Shown: positions 44,173-54,127, counted from the first letter of the stretch. The stretch is 64,000 bases of DNA from Cytobacillus dafuensis (GCF_007995155.1 NZ_CP042593.1:2646001-2710000); one strand, 5' to 3'. Numbers and translations are program-made. Notes: generated by a model not told the origin, from the letters alone.

Positions 44173-45309
44173 ATGAAGGCGGTAACGTATCAAGGTATTA
44201 AAAATGTTGTAGTCAAAGAAGTTCCAGATCCAAAGATTGAAAAACCAGATGACATGATTATTAAAGTAACGAGTACTGCTATATGTGGGTCTGATTTACA
44301 TTTAATTCATGGCATGATTCCTAACCTACAAGAAAACTATGTTATTGGTCATGAACCAATGGGAATCGTCGAAGAAGTTGGTCCAGGTGTGACTAAACTA
44401 AAAAAGGGAGATCGAGTAATTATTCCCTTTAATATAGCATGCGGTGAATGCTTTTTTTGTAAGAACCATTTGGAAAGCCAATGTGATAATTCTAATGATA
44501 ATGCTGATATGGGTGCCTATTTCGGATATTCTGGTACGACGGGGGGCTATCCTGGTGGGCAAGCTGAATATCTAAGAGTGCCATTTGCCAACTTTACTAA
44601 TTTCAAAATTCCAGAGACTTGTGAAGAACCAGATGAAAAGTTAACAGTTATTGCCGATGCGATGACTACTGGTTTTTGGAGTGTTGACAATGCAGGCGTA
44701 AAGGATGGAGATACAGTTATTGTTCTTGGCTGTGGTCCGGTTGGTCTTTTTGCTCAAAAATTTTGTTGGCTAAAAGGAGCAAAGCGTGTCATTGCCGTAG
44801 ATTATGTAGACTATCGTTTGCAACACGCGAAACGTACCAACAAAGTTGAAATTGTAAATTTCGAGAACTTTGAAAATGTGGGAATGCATTTGAAAGAAAT
44901 AACGAAGGGAGGCGCTGATGTTGTCATTGATGCAGTTGGTATGGACGGTAAAATGACTGATTTAGAGTTCCTGGCGAGCGGAATGAAACTTCAAGGCGGA
45001 GCATTCAGTGCGTTTATCATGGCATCACAAGCAGTACGTAAAGGCGGGACAATACAAGTTACAGGCGTTTACGGTGGTAGATATAATTGATTCCCAATGG
45101 GAGATATTATGAACAGAAACGTCAATATTCGATCTGGACAAGCACCTGTGATTCATTATATGCCATATATGTTTGAATTAGTTTCTACCGGAAAAATTGA
45201 TCCAGGAGATGTCGTAAGTCATGTACTTCCACTTAGTGAAGCGAAGCGTGGCTATGAGATTTTTGACACAAAAATGGATAATTGTATAAAAGTAGTGTTG
45301 AAACCTTGA
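44173..45309 (+). pseudogene. adhB: Zinc-dependent alcohol dehydrogenase, AdhB type, with one in-frame TGA
   Basis: 378 codons in one frame. Catalytic zinc site CGSDLHLIHG, HEPMGIVEE; structural zinc cysteines in CGECFFCKNHLESQC; NAD site VLGCGPVGLFAQKF. TGA at 45088-45090 interrupts GVYGGRYN-*-FPMGDIMNRNVN, where relatives usually have a small residue such as Gly (GGA to TGA is one change). The remainder to 45309 is intact. Without read-through the product lacks about 73 C-terminal residues. No SECIS-like hairpin at the right distance was seen. Intact neighbours suggest a recent mutation or a sequencing error. Confidence 0.8.
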
Positions 45310-45326
45310 GGAAAGGAGGTTAATAA

Positions 45327-45521
45327 ATGAACTACGCCTTACATGAAGTTCTTGAGATCCATGAGATGGCTGCATTTAAGACGACTTGTTTAACTAAATC
45401 CAAAACGATGAAAGCGTTAATTACAGATCAGCTATTAAAAGATATTATGCAGCAAGACATTGATGTATCTACGAGACAATTACAAGAATATGCTTCTATC
45501 CTTACAAACGCTAAGCAGTAA
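45327..45521 (+). CDS. yraE: Spore-coat-associated small protein, YraE type
   Basis: 64 aa, paralogue of the gene at 43524 but without its proline-rich tail. Core ALHEVLEIHEMAAFKTTCL followed by KSKTMKALI. GAAAGGAGG precedes the ATG by nine bases. Located between the dehydrogenase and the second CotF gene. Confidence 0.72.
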   Translation: MNYALHEVLEIHEMAAFKTTCLTKSKTMKALITDQLLKDIMQQDIDVSTRQLQEYASILTNAKQ

Positions 45522-45533
45522 ATTAGGAGATGA

Positions 45534-45839
45534 ATGAACATGAATCCAATCATTGAAACTTTAACTGGCATGGACGCACTATCGGATCAAGTGGTTGCAA
45601 TGGATCTACTCATTTCAGCTAAAAGTGGAATTAGAAATTACGCCATGGCAGTTACAGAGGCAGGAACACCGGAAATTAAAGAAATGCTCACACGCCATTT
45701 AGTGGAAGCTCTTGATATGCATGAACAAATATCCGGATATATGGTAGAAAGAGGATGGTACCATGCTTGGGATACAAACGAACAGATCAGTTTGGATTTA
45801 AATAATATCAATACAGCATTGAACTTACCGACATTATAA
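45534..45839 (+). CDS. yraD: CotF-family spore coat protein, YraD type
   Basis: 101 aa, paralogue of the gene at 43786: VVAMDLLISAKSGIRNYAMAV, GTPEIKEMLTRHLVEALDMH and a C-terminal YMVERGWYHAWD. TTAGGAGATGAATGAAC leads to the ATG at 45540, which may be the true start (two codons later). It closes the cluster; a terminator follows. Confidence 0.78.
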   Translation: MNMNPIIETLTGMDALSDQVVAMDLLISAKSGIRNYAMAVTEAGTPEIKEMLTRHLVEALDMHEQISGYMVERGWYHAWDTNEQISLDLNNINTALNLPTL

Positions 45840-45848
45840 AAAATTCCC

Positions 45849-45884
45849 AGGAACAGTTTAACACTCACCAAATAAACTGTTCCT
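45849..45884. terminator. Terminator of the coat-protein cluster
   Basis: AGGAACAGTTTA and TAAACTGTTCCT arms around 12 bases; A-rich before and ATTAAA after. Confidence 0.7.
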
Positions 45885-45992
45885 ATTAAACCATTTTGAG
45901 TTTATTTGGCAGAAGTAAATAAAGTTAATACTTCTTGCTTACTCGTGTTTGTTTTAAACTATATAATGAAAACAATTAATTGACTATTTTAA

Positions 45993-47090
45993 TTATGAAA
46001 AGGTCGGAGCAGGAAATTCATCAATTTTGATACGAAGTAAACTATAAGGTTTCTGTCGTAAGTCTTTTCCATAATGAAATCTAGGCTGTCGATGTAATTG
46101 GTTCACAATGACATACAAATATTGATCTGGACCAATAGAAAAAGTATCCGGCCACAAAATTCTCGGATCATGTGCGATAGTTTCCATTATGCCATTTGGC
46201 AATATCTTACGAATACTGTTGTTTTCATAATCTCCAGCATATACAGTTCCCTTTGCATCGGTGATCATTCCATCAGACGCACCTTTTTCTCCCCAATACT
46301 CCACATGATAAGGTAAATCCATATCCGGTATCGTTCTGTCTCTCAGGGCTTCTGTTGAGATCGAGAACAAATGACGACTGGTTAGTGGAGCAAAATATAA
46401 TATCTTTCCATCGGGAGAAATCGCAAGACTATCAGACGCCAATCTAAATGGAGAAGTTGAACCGTCTTTGTTTCGATTCATTAAAATTTGACCTTCTACT
46501 TTCGGTAAAAAATATGGATCGGGTGAAGTTGAATTTGCCCCATTTAACCGTCTAAACGCGTTTCCATTTGATAAATCTACGACTATAATAGCTCCTGGTC
46601 CTCTTGAAGAAGAATCCGTTATATAGGCATAACCTGCTTTTCCAACACGAAAATCAAAACGGACATCATTCAAGTAAGTTGTAGGCAGGACAACATCTTC
46701 TGTAAAGGTATATACTTTTCTTATTGTATTGGTTGCTAAATCAACAGCGACTAATTTTGCCCCCCCTTTAATAGGTTCAGAAAAATTGGGTGCCGCTGTA
46801 TCTAATATCCAAAGCGTTCCCCTTCCATCAGCAACTACACTTTGGACACTGATGAAAGTCATTGTGATATTCTCGGGGTTAACCAAATTGGTTTGTAAAT
46901 TGGGATAAGGCTGCAATTTATCCTCAACAATTTCCGCCACCGTAAATTTAACATCGTCTCCCCATTTCGGAAAGCAAATGAAAATACGACCGGTCTCTGA
47001 AACAGTAACACCTGTAGGCATAGCCCCATAAAATGCATAAACTAGTTCTAAATTACCGAAATATTTTTCACTAGGTAACATAGGTTTCAT
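45993..47090 (-). CDS. Major royal jelly/yellow-family six-bladed propeller protein
   Basis: 365 aa without signal peptide. Repeated propeller strands such as GRGTLWILDTA, KAGYAYITDSSSRGPGAIIVVDL and GTVYAGDYENNSIRKILPNG are diagnostic of this family and related SMP-30/lactonase propellers. The bacterial members have no settled function; a lactonase or dopachrome-like role has been proposed for relatives. GAGGAGG lies six bases before the ATG at 47090. It faces the coat cluster tail to tail, so it is a separate unit. Confidence 0.78.
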   Translation of the reverse strand: MKPMLPSEKYFGNLELVYAFYGAMPTGVTVSETGRIFICFPKWGDDVKFTVAEIVEDKLQPYPNLQTNLVNPENITMTFISVQSVVADGRGTLWILDTAAPNFSEPIKGGAKLVAVDLATNTIRKVYTFTEDVVLPTTYLNDVRFDFRVGKAGYAYITDSSSRGPGAIIVVDLSNGNAFRRLNGANSTSPDPYFLPKVEGQILMNRNKDGSTSPFRLASDSLAISPDGKILYFAPLTSRHLFSISTEALRDRTIPDMDLPYHVEYWGEKGASDGMITDAKGTVYAGDYENNSIRKILPNGIMETIAHDPRILWPDTFSIGPDQYLYVIVNQLHRQPRFHYGKDLRQKPYSLLRIKIDEFPAPTFS

Positions 47091-47651
47091 AATATCCTCC
47101 TCAAGCAATCAAACGGGATATCACCTATATATGATATATATTTTTTTTAGTGTATGTTTCTTAATAAGTTTTTCTATACGAAAAGATGATTGAATTGATT
47201 GCTTTCGAAATTTAATAAGTCTGTCAGAAGAAAGGAAACATTTTAATTTAAAGGTCTCCAGATTAAGTAGCATACAATTTGCAGGTAGCGAAGTTCAATA
47301 CTCCCGAATCAACGTTATATTGTTGTAAAAAATTAGAGAAAATCCCTTTTTTAACTTTGTGAAGAAATGTACTTAAACTAAACTGCTCCTTTAGATTTCT
47401 TCACAATCTCACATAAATATCTAGTTTTGTTTAAAGTCTTATTCCATTAAATGGCCCAATTGCAGAATAAGGAAAATGATATATTTTAAAACAGGATTCC
47501 TGATCAAACTTTATAATAAACAGTTAGACAAATGATCGTGTATTATTTCGAAGCCGCAAATAATGAATTAACAAGCTGCGAATGGAGAATGATAAAAAAT
47601 GTGCTTTGGCGAAAGGAGGCACAAAATATGAATTTGATTAGGAGGATTACA
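47091..47651. other. Gap between divergent genes
   Basis: Contains an inverted TTAAGTACAT motif (47344-47408, GTACTTAAACTAAACTGCTCC) and a short repeat copy (47439-47472, TTATTCCATTAAATGGCCC then AATTGCAGAATAAGG, which lacks the central stem). No gene; the plus-strand frame from 47532 is only an upstream extension of the next CDS. Confidence 0.5.
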
Positions 47652-48164
47652 ATGGGAATTTTAAGTGGAAATCCAGCAGATGAACCTATGCATTATGGGG
47701 AAGTGTTTAGCACATGGTCATTTCTTTTAACGGCTAAAGGGGCAATTGCAGGTTATCAAACTCACCTAAACCATGCAGGCGATGAAGATTTACATAAATT
47801 GCTTGAGGAAGCCATTCAAGGCGGACAACAAGAAATCAAACAGATTGAAACTTTATTAAAAGCGAATGGAGTCGGATTACCTCCAACACCTCCAGAAAGA
47901 CCTAAAGCTTGTTTAGAGGATATTCCGGTTGGAGCACGTTTTGCAGATCCTGAAATAGCAGCTGCTCTTTCAATGAGCATCGCTGCAGGATTAGTAGCGT
48001 GCAGTACAATAATGGGGCAATCAATTCGAGAAGATATTGGAATGATGTTTGGACAGTTTCATATTCAAAAGGCAGCACTTGGAGCTAAAGTTCTACGTCT
48101 AAATAAAGAAAAAGGATGGCTAGTTCCACCTCCTTTACATCATTATAAAGCAGAAGATTGTTAG
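47652..48164 (+). CDS. DUF3231-family protein (ferritin-like, spore-related family)
   Basis: 170 aa. Typical start MGILSGNPADEPMHYGEVF, then helices TWSFLLTAKGAIAGYQTHLN and DLHKLLEEAIQGGQQEIKQI, a proline-rich hinge PPTPPERPK, and IPVGARFADPEIAAALSMSI. Genes of this family are common and repeated in Bacillaceae and are linked by fold to CotF-like proteins; the biochemical role is unknown. AGGAGG is six bases before this ATG. A second ATG at 47628, with its own AAGGAGG, is in frame and could add eight residues. Confidence 0.78.
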   Translation: MGILSGNPADEPMHYGEVFSTWSFLLTAKGAIAGYQTHLNHAGDEDLHKLLEEAIQGGQQEIKQIETLLKANGVGLPPTPPERPKACLEDIPVGARFADPEIAAALSMSIAAGLVACSTIMGQSIREDIGMMFGQFHIQKAALGAKVLRLNKEKGWLVPPPLHHYKAEDC

Positions 48165-48581
48165 TTAATTTATAACTGGTATATGGGGAGGAGAAATTTT
48201 ATTCTGCTCCCCTTTTCATTTATAAAGCAACTCGTACTTTTCATAAAATTAATTGATTATTCCCCTTTTGAATTTAAATTTGCTAGCTATTCTTCACAAA
48301 TTGTTATTCCACAATATGGCCCGTTTGTTTAATAATACAAACACTCTTTTATTTTTTTCCGATAGTTTGGACAAGAGTAAACTATAAGGGTTTACATAAA
48401 GATTATTGGTAAACTAGTTAGAGATTTATATGGAGATATTTTTACTTCCTCTAATTCCATTTGACGAGCGACACAAAACTACTTAAGGTATTGTTATTTA
48501 TCCATTTTATTTACTGCTTACGCGATTCATCGTTTGTTAGTTGTGTCGCTGGTTCTAACCAATTTTGGCCATACTCTAAAT
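48165..48581. other. Gap with a repeat half and a 10-bp inverted repeat
   Basis: Repeat copy 12 (48303-48334) keeps only the left half, GTTATTCCACAATATGGCCC. AGCGACACAA at 48467-48476 and TTGTGTCGCT at 48541-48550 are perfect complements enclosing 64 bases. No gene. Confidence 0.5.
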
Positions 48582-48911
48582 TCATTCGAAATTCGTACCA
48601 TTCAAATAATAAGCAGACTCTAAAAATACTGTAAAGGCGACTTCCACTTCAGGAATATCAAGTGAGTGAATGTGTTTTGTAATCATTTTTGCAAATTGAT
48701 CCTGAATTTCCTGGCCACGATCAAACCATTTCACTTCTATGAATGGAAATCCAGGGACTTCCTCTTGATTGAATACAAAAGTTGAATGAATGATTTCTAA
48801 TGTAAAATTGTCAGTTTCACAATGACAAAGGTCTGCTAGTTCCTGAACCAAAGGAGAACTAATTTTTTTAACTTGATCTACCGAGATACCTTTAAAAATT
48901 AATTGCGGCAT
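48582..48911 (-). CDS. DUF1904-family protein
   Basis: 109 aa. The tautomerase-like layout MPQLIFKGISVDQVKKISSP with a free N-terminal proline after Met removal, EIIHSTFVF and FIEVKWFDRGQEIQD match DUF1904. Proline-1 as a general base would be the analogy with 4-oxalocrotonate tautomerases; activity is unproven. GGAGG lies eight bases before the ATG. Confidence 0.75.
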   Translation of the reverse strand: MPQLIFKGISVDQVKKISSPLVQELADLCHCETDNFTLEIIHSTFVFNQEEVPGFPFIEVKWFDRGQEIQDQFAKMITKHIHSLDIPEVEVAFTVFLESAYYLNGTNFE

Positions 48912-49041
48912 TTTGTTTCCTCCAATAAAAATGAAAAATTGGTATTATGATACTGAATCATACACTTTATCATTTATCAATACAACAATACCATTAAGAC
49001 AACTAGAATAATAATTTCATAACTTAAAAGAAATCCTTACT

Positions 49042-49524
49042 TTAAGTCCACACTCGATCCAATTTGTCCGAATAAAAGCTGATCGCATTCTTGTAGTTTA
49101 AAATTTCTTCATCTTGCGTATTATCTAATAGGCATTTTAGAAGTATCTGCATGGCATTTTGGTGCTCATCCAGGTTATATAAAGTCATCGAGTAGAAAAC
49201 TTGGAGCACCTGATTATTTGGAAATTGGCTAATGCCCTTCTGAAATACTTGTTTAGATTTTTCATATTCTCCTAATGCTCTAAAGGTACTTCCCAGCCCG
49301 ATGAAAGCACCTTCTAAGTCTTGACCAGAAAGTCCTAATTTGATGGCATCCTCATAATAGGGAACTGCTTTTGATTCTTCTCCTAATAAGTCATAACTCC
49401 ACGCGCATTGATAGTTAACGATCGCATCCATTGGATATTCCTTGACTAATTCTACAAGTAATTTATTCGATTCTACTTGTTTTCCTTCTTTACGCCATTC
49501 AATGGATCTATTTAATCTTTCCAT
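49042..49524 (-). CDS. Tetratricopeptide repeat protein
   Basis: 160 aa, three to four TPR units: about 1-34, 35-68 (AIVNYQCAWSYDLLGEESKAVPYYEDAI), 72-105 (AFIGLGSTFRALGEYEKSKQVFQKGI) and 106-140. No other domain, so probably a protein-binding adaptor. Alternative TTG start one codon upstream; the ATG at 49524 is used. It stands alone. Confidence 0.8.
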   Translation of the reverse strand: MERLNRSIEWRKEGKQVESNKLLVELVKEYPMDAIVNYQCAWSYDLLGEESKAVPYYEDAIKLGLSGQDLEGAFIGLGSTFRALGEYEKSKQVFQKGISQFPNNQVLQVFYSMTLYNLDEHQNAMQILLKCLLDNTQDEEILNYKNAISFYSDKLDRVWT

Positions 49525-49688
49525 CAAGGTTCACATCCTTATATTTCACATTATATACAAATTTTATCAAATGAAGTGTTAAAATAGCGAATCCATTTTG
49601 TTTCTGATAGAAAAAGGTTTTATGCTACTCTGCCTTCACTTCGGGACTTTCAGTCTATATAATGTTCTCATGCTAGGCGCATAAAAAT

Positions 49689-49719
49689 AGGGAAACTCAT
49701 ACCTTTCAAGAGCTTCCCT
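49689..49719 (-). terminator. Terminator of the subtilisin gene
   Basis: AGGGAAACTC and GAGCTTCCCT arms around 11 bases, with TTTTTAT on the minus strand after the stem. Confidence 0.6.
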
Positions 49720-49748
49720 AAATAATTAAATTAAATTCTTATACAGCC

Positions 49749-51014
49749 TTATCGAACCCTCGGGAATCCAAATCCTGAAGCATAATCATCTCCCGTTGAT
49801 GCTCCAATTCCACCATTTATATCATAAAGTTTGGCACGATTTTGCAGATCCGTACGAAGTTGACTATTCGTCAATCCCTTATTAGAGGACCAAATTTTTG
49901 CTGCTAAACCTGAAACATGCGGGGTTGCCATGGATGTTCCGCTTATTGTTCTGTATCCGCCATTATACCAAGTAGATTCCACACTAGCACCTGGAGCTGC
50001 TACTTCAACATCTCTTTCTTGTATGACGTAATCTCCTGCTGAATATTGATACCCTCTTGAAGAAAAGTCTGCTACACGATACGTACCATTTTGTTGAACA
50101 TTTTCAAGTGCTGCAACGGCAACAGCATCAACTAAAGCACCTGGATAGCCTATTGTATTTGCATTTGGACCGCTATTACCTGCCGCTGCAATAACAAGTG
50201 CACCTTGGTTGTTCGCATATGTTACCGCATTCGCAATTAAACTATCTTTACTACTAGATCCTAGTGACATTGAAATAATCACCTTTGACCCAGTTCTCGT
50301 TCCCTCATCAGCTGCATGTCGAATAGCATAAGCAATATCATCTGAGTATCCAGAGCCTCTATCATTTAAAACTTTATATGCCCAAAGCTCTGCCTCTGGT
50401 GCGACACCATACACCCCCTGCCCGTTATTTCCTCCATTTGCTAGGACAGTTCCAGAAACATGAGTCCCATGGCCATTCTTATCTGTACATGAATTATTAA
50501 CATAAGTACTTGTTCTCGTAAAATCTTTACACTGTTCTACGTTAGCCTGTAAATCAACATGTGAAGTGTTTGCGCCTGTATCTAAAACTGCCACTTTAAT
50601 TCCATCTCCGCCTGAGCTTTTTTGTAGACTGCTATCATTATAGATGGCTTTAATTCCCCATGGAACTTGAGTACTTGGAACAGCAGCTACATTATTATTA
50701 TCTTGAACTACTTGGATTTCATATTCAGGTACCTTTTCAATCGTTATATTTTTATTGTGTAATAACGCATCGTATTGTTTTTCAGTAACTTCAGAGGTAA
50801 ACCCCTCTTCTTTAAAATCGCGATGGGTACTTATTTGATAAACCTTTTGTAGCTGTGCTTTATTTTTTTCTTCAACTTGAATATGGACCCTTATTTTTTC
50901 CACAGCCTTAAGAGAATCTGGCTCAATCGTTTGAGCTGACATACTTGGTGTAATAGTCCCCATCACTAATGCAGCACCTAACATCACAGACCCGACCAAT
51001 CGTTTCATCTTCAT
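49749..51014 (-). CDS. Secreted subtilisin-type serine protease
   Basis: 421 aa. Signal peptide about 1-27 (ending PSMSA), propeptide about 40-112, mature catalytic domain from about 115. Triad D145 (VAVLDTGANTSH), H182 (NGHGTHVSG), S361 (SGTSMATPHVSG); oxyanion N280 (AAAGNSG). Cys162 and Cys176 could form a disulfide (VEQCKDFT ... NNSCTDK). The single-domain size and this pattern resemble extracellular subtilisins of cold-adapted bacilli. AGAGG precedes the ATG. Independent of the larger subtilase at 14.5 kb. Confidence 0.88.
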   Translation of the reverse strand: MKMKRLVGSVMLGAALVMGTITPSMSAQTIEPDSLKAVEKIRVHIQVEEKNKAQLQKVYQISTHRDFKEEGFTSEVTEKQYDALLHNKNITIEKVPEYEIQVVQDNNNVAAVPSTQVPWGIKAIYNDSSLQKSSGGDGIKVAVLDTGANTSHVDLQANVEQCKDFTRTSTYVNNSCTDKNGHGTHVSGTVLANGGNNGQGVYGVAPEAELWAYKVLNDRGSGYSDDIAYAIRHAADEGTRTGSKVIISMSLGSSSKDSLIANAVTYANNQGALVIAAAGNSGPNANTIGYPGALVDAVAVAALENVQQNGTYRVADFSSRGYQYSAGDYVIQERDVEVAAPGASVESTWYNGGYRTISGTSMATPHVSGLAAKIWSSNKGLTNSQLRTDLQNRAKLYDINGGIGASTGDDYASGFGFPRVR

Positions 51015-51267
51015 TTAAATAAAACCTCTCCCTTCAAATCAATGTTGATTGATACTGATTTAATATATATGATGAAGGCTTGTATTCTGAATAGTCGTAA
51101 AATACTTATTTTCTAGTCATATATTTACATCCTATTGAGTGTATAAAAATTAAATAAAGTACTTTCGAATTACTCTTGTCACAAATTTGCAACAAAATAT
51201 CTACTAGCTACCCTGTCCCTTTCAATCACTTAACACTATTTGAAGAGTGAAAGGGTGGTGCAAAATA

Positions 51268-52050
51268 ATGAATTTTAAATCAGGTAGCATTAAAAACTTC
51301 ACATCTTTATCTCAATTTCAGGATCTTAAGGAATTCAACAGCCATATGGAAATGTGGTTAGCAAAATGTAAGCATCATTTTTCTAAGGGTGAGTTAGTTG
51401 CATTGAAACGGCTTGTCCGCTTTTCTGCTAAAATACCTGGCGTCTGTAATGCTAAAATCGGCACGATGCTAAAGGCCATTCATCAGGAATACAATGGAAA
51501 TGGCATTTCCCGCTCTACTTTTAAAAGAATGATTATGAAGGCATCAACACAAGGGATCTTAACAGTCCACGAAACAGAACGAAAGAATGGGTCCCAGTCC
51601 AGCAATCTTTACGTGTTCAATCGTTTTCCTAAAAGTGAACCACCTAAAAAGGAAAAAATGAACCACCCTATTAAAACTAGTAATCTTTCTAAAACTAATA
51701 TTAAAAAGAATAATAAACGTTCAGAAACGGACCTGGATTACACATTTACAAGTGATCAAGTTCCACAATCTTTTGTTAACGTCGTAAAATGTTTTTTCTC
51801 AGAAGCTGTAACCATTGAGGAATTTTGGCGAATGGCAAAAATAGCGGCATACCGAAATAATCGTGAAAATGAAACCGAACAGATCCTTTCTATTTCCATC
51901 CAATCGTTTAAGCAGTTAATACGCAAAATGAAATCGAATCGTCAAATTAATAAACCTATCGCCTATTATTATGGGATTCTTGAAAGAAAGTTTGAAGGGC
52001 TTTATTTTGAGGAGCTGTATGAGTTGGGGTTTGTAGGAAATGTTCTTTAA
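51268..52050 (+). CDS. Helix-turn-helix protein of plasmid/phage-replication type
   Basis: 260 aa. The N-terminal winged helix region (about 15-110) includes FSKGELVALKRLVRFSAKIPG and GISRSTFKRMIMKASTQGIL, a replication-initiator-like DNA-binding pattern seen in chromosomal Bacillus proteins of unknown role. A basic asparagine- and lysine-rich linker follows (about 120-155), then a C-terminal helical part with a IEEFWRMAKIAAYR segment. AAAGGGTGG is upstream of the ATG at 51268; the GTG at 51247 overlaps that motif and is rejected. Confidence 0.65.
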   Translation: MNFKSGSIKNFTSLSQFQDLKEFNSHMEMWLAKCKHHFSKGELVALKRLVRFSAKIPGVCNAKIGTMLKAIHQEYNGNGISRSTFKRMIMKASTQGILTVHETERKNGSQSSNLYVFNRFPKSEPPKKEKMNHPIKTSNLSKTNIKKNNKRSETDLDYTFTSDQVPQSFVNVVKCFFSEAVTIEEFWRMAKIAAYRNNRENETEQILSISIQSFKQLIRKMKSNRQINKPIAYYYGILERKFEGLYFEELYELGFVGNVL

Positions 52051-52245
52051 TGACGGATTCTTTGCATCAAAAAATAAACCTATTGCCCTTTTTTATGACA
52101 TCAAATCGACTATTAAAAATTTTTTATGATCCCTGATTCAACATTTTGGTAAGCTACCTGTAATCCCTTTGATATGGAATTTTTAAAAATGAGGAATCAG
52201 GGAATTTATCCTAGTAATTTGGAGAATTCATACTTCTACCTAATA

Positions 52246-53721
52246 TCATGTACCACAAAATGTTCGATAAGGACGGTCTGATGGCGCAGGCAGTGTGCAG
52301 TATTCTTCCTGTACAGGAGAGTGTTCGAATGGTCTTGAAAGAACATCAAGCAGACGTTCCATCACGCTGTAGTCCCCTTGCTTTACTGCGGCTTCCAGTG
52401 CCTCTTCAACCTTGTGGTTACGAGGGATGACCGCTGGATTGCTGTTTCTCATTAACTGCTGCGAAGTGGATTTCGATTCCTGTTGCCTTCCGAGTCTTGC
52501 TTGCCATAATTCATACCATTCTGCTATTTCTGGTGTTCCATAGAGTGCGGTATCCTCTAGCTTATCAATAGTTAACGAACGGAAAGTATTCGTAAAGTCC
52601 GCACGATACTTTTGCATGATCTTGAGGAGGTCTTCAATAAGGGATACGTCCTTTGGCTCTTCATTAAATATGCCAAGTTTTGCCCTCATACCAGTGAGCC
52701 AACTAGATTGGTATATCGCATTATAATCTGAAATTGCAGTCTGTGCCAATTCGATAGCCTGTTCCTCATTTTCATGAAGCAGCGGCAGAAGAGTTTCAGC
52801 AAATCGTGCGAGATTCCAACCTCCAATAATCGGCTGATTTCCATATGCATAGCGCCCTTGTCTGTCAATAGAACTAAACACCGTATCTGGGTCATACACA
52901 TCCATAAAGGCACAAGGACCATAATCAATGGTTTCCCCGCTAATGGTCATGTTGTCTGTGTTCATTACCCCGTGAATAAAGCCAACATGCTGCCATTTCG
53001 CAATCAGTGCTGCCTGACGCTTTATCATTTCTTGAAGCAGAGAAAGATATCGATTCTCATCAGCTTCAATGTCCGAATAATGACGATTTATCGTATAGTC
53101 AGCAAGGTTCCTTAACTCCTCAACTGTTCTCCAGTTTGCCACGTATTGAAAAGTAGCAACGCGCATATGACTTGCAGCCACACGGGTCAGAATGGCACCC
53201 TGCAATTCGGTTTCACGGTAAACTGGCTCACCAGTTGTCACAACTGCTAGACTGCGGGTTGTTGGAATACCAAGCGCATGCATTGCTTCGCTGATGATGT
53301 ATTCGCGCAGCATGGGTCCAAGCGCAGCTCGACCATCGCCTCCCCGGGAGTATGGTGTTCTACCAGAACCCTTAAGTTGAATATCAAACCGTTCTCCTTG
53401 GGGAGTGATCTGCTCTCCAATCAGATGTGCCCGGCCATCCCCTAACATATTAAAATGCCCAAATTGATGTCCCGCATAAGCTTGAGCAAGCGGAAAAGCG
53501 CCTTCAGGAATTTGGTTGCCAGCAAATACCGCCACACTATCATCGCTTTGCAGCGCTTGAACATTCAACCCAAGTGATCTAGCTAAAGGATCATTGAGAA
53601 CGATTAATTTCGGCGAGCGTACAGGGGTCGGGTTGAGGCTGGTAAAAAATGATTTCGGCAGACGGGCATAACTGTTGTCGAAGTTCCAGCCTGCATCAAT
53701 TGCATCAATATTATTTGTCAT
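52246..53721 (-). CDS. selO: Protein adenylyltransferase SelO (YdiU)
   Basis: 491 aa pseudokinase that transfers AMP from ATP to hydroxyl side chains. Features: N-terminal [48 protein letters not shown] (nucleotide loop), the catalytic-loop region [15 protein letters not shown] and the DFG-like DYGPCAFMD. The C terminus is RPYRTFCGT; animal SelO has selenocysteine near the end, here a cysteine stands at that place. Family roles are in oxidative stress. AAAGGGGG precedes the ATG. Not linked to neighbours. Confidence 0.92.
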   Translation of the reverse strand: MTNNIDAIDAGWNFDNSYARLPKSFFTSLNPTPVRSPKLIVLNDPLARSLGLNVQALQSDDSVAVFAGNQIPEGAFPLAQAYAGHQFGHFNMLGDGRAHLIGEQITPQGERFDIQLKGSGRTPYSRGGDGRAALGPMLREYIISEAMHALGIPTTRSLAVVTTGEPVYRETELQGAILTRVAASHMRVATFQYVANWRTVEELRNLADYTINRHYSDIEADENRYLSLLQEMIKRQAALIAKWQHVGFIHGVMNTDNMTISGETIDYGPCAFMDVYDPDTVFSSIDRQGRYAYGNQPIIGGWNLARFAETLLPLLHENEEQAIELAQTAISDYNAIYQSSWLTGMRAKLGIFNEEPKDVSLIEDLLKIMQKYRADFTNTFRSLTIDKLEDTALYGTPEIAEWYELWQARLGRQQESKSTSQQLMRNSNPAVIPRNHKVEEALEAAVKQGDYSVMERLLDVLSRPFEHSPVQEEYCTLPAPSDRPYRTFCGT

Positions 53722-54127
53722 CTTATCCCCCTTTTCTTTTTTGTCTTTTTGAATTCTAATATTAATTCTACATAAAAATTAAAAGGATTAATTACTTTTT
53801 CTATTTTCAAAATCGAGACAATGCTATACCCTTTAATGTCTGCTTCTGCAATTTTATTATACTCTTATCACATGAAGATGAAGCAATTTAAGCATTTCTT
53901 AATTGGGTACAATAGAATGAAAGGCTCCTGTGAAAAAGGAAAAAACGCTAAGTACAAAAAAATATAAAGTGTATAAACCCTTTTTTGTATGAAAATGAAA
54001 AAATTCCTCTATTGCCAACAATATATATAATTTCTAAATATATACAGACAACCCCCCTTCAAAAGCCGGCCCATTTTGCTACAATTGATCATTTCTATAA
54101 AGTTAAATAAATACAGGGCATACATAC
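53722..54127. other. Gap without recognised genes
   Basis: AT-rich. The minus-strand frame from 54287 is a shadow of the small frame described next. No repeat copy was found. Confidence 0.5.

Noticed and set aside
44173..45309. Second selenoprotein (AdhB-like)
   Set aside because: TGA stands at a Gly-type position and the only nearby stem (TCCC-AAT-GGGA) begins three bases after the TGA, too close for a SECIS.
47532..47627. N-terminal extension of the DUF3231 protein
   Set aside because: Family proteins start at MGILSGNP, and strong ribosome binding sites stand at the later ATGs.
52248..53115. Plus-strand frames inside selO
   Set aside because: Shadows of a well-conserved gene on the other strand.
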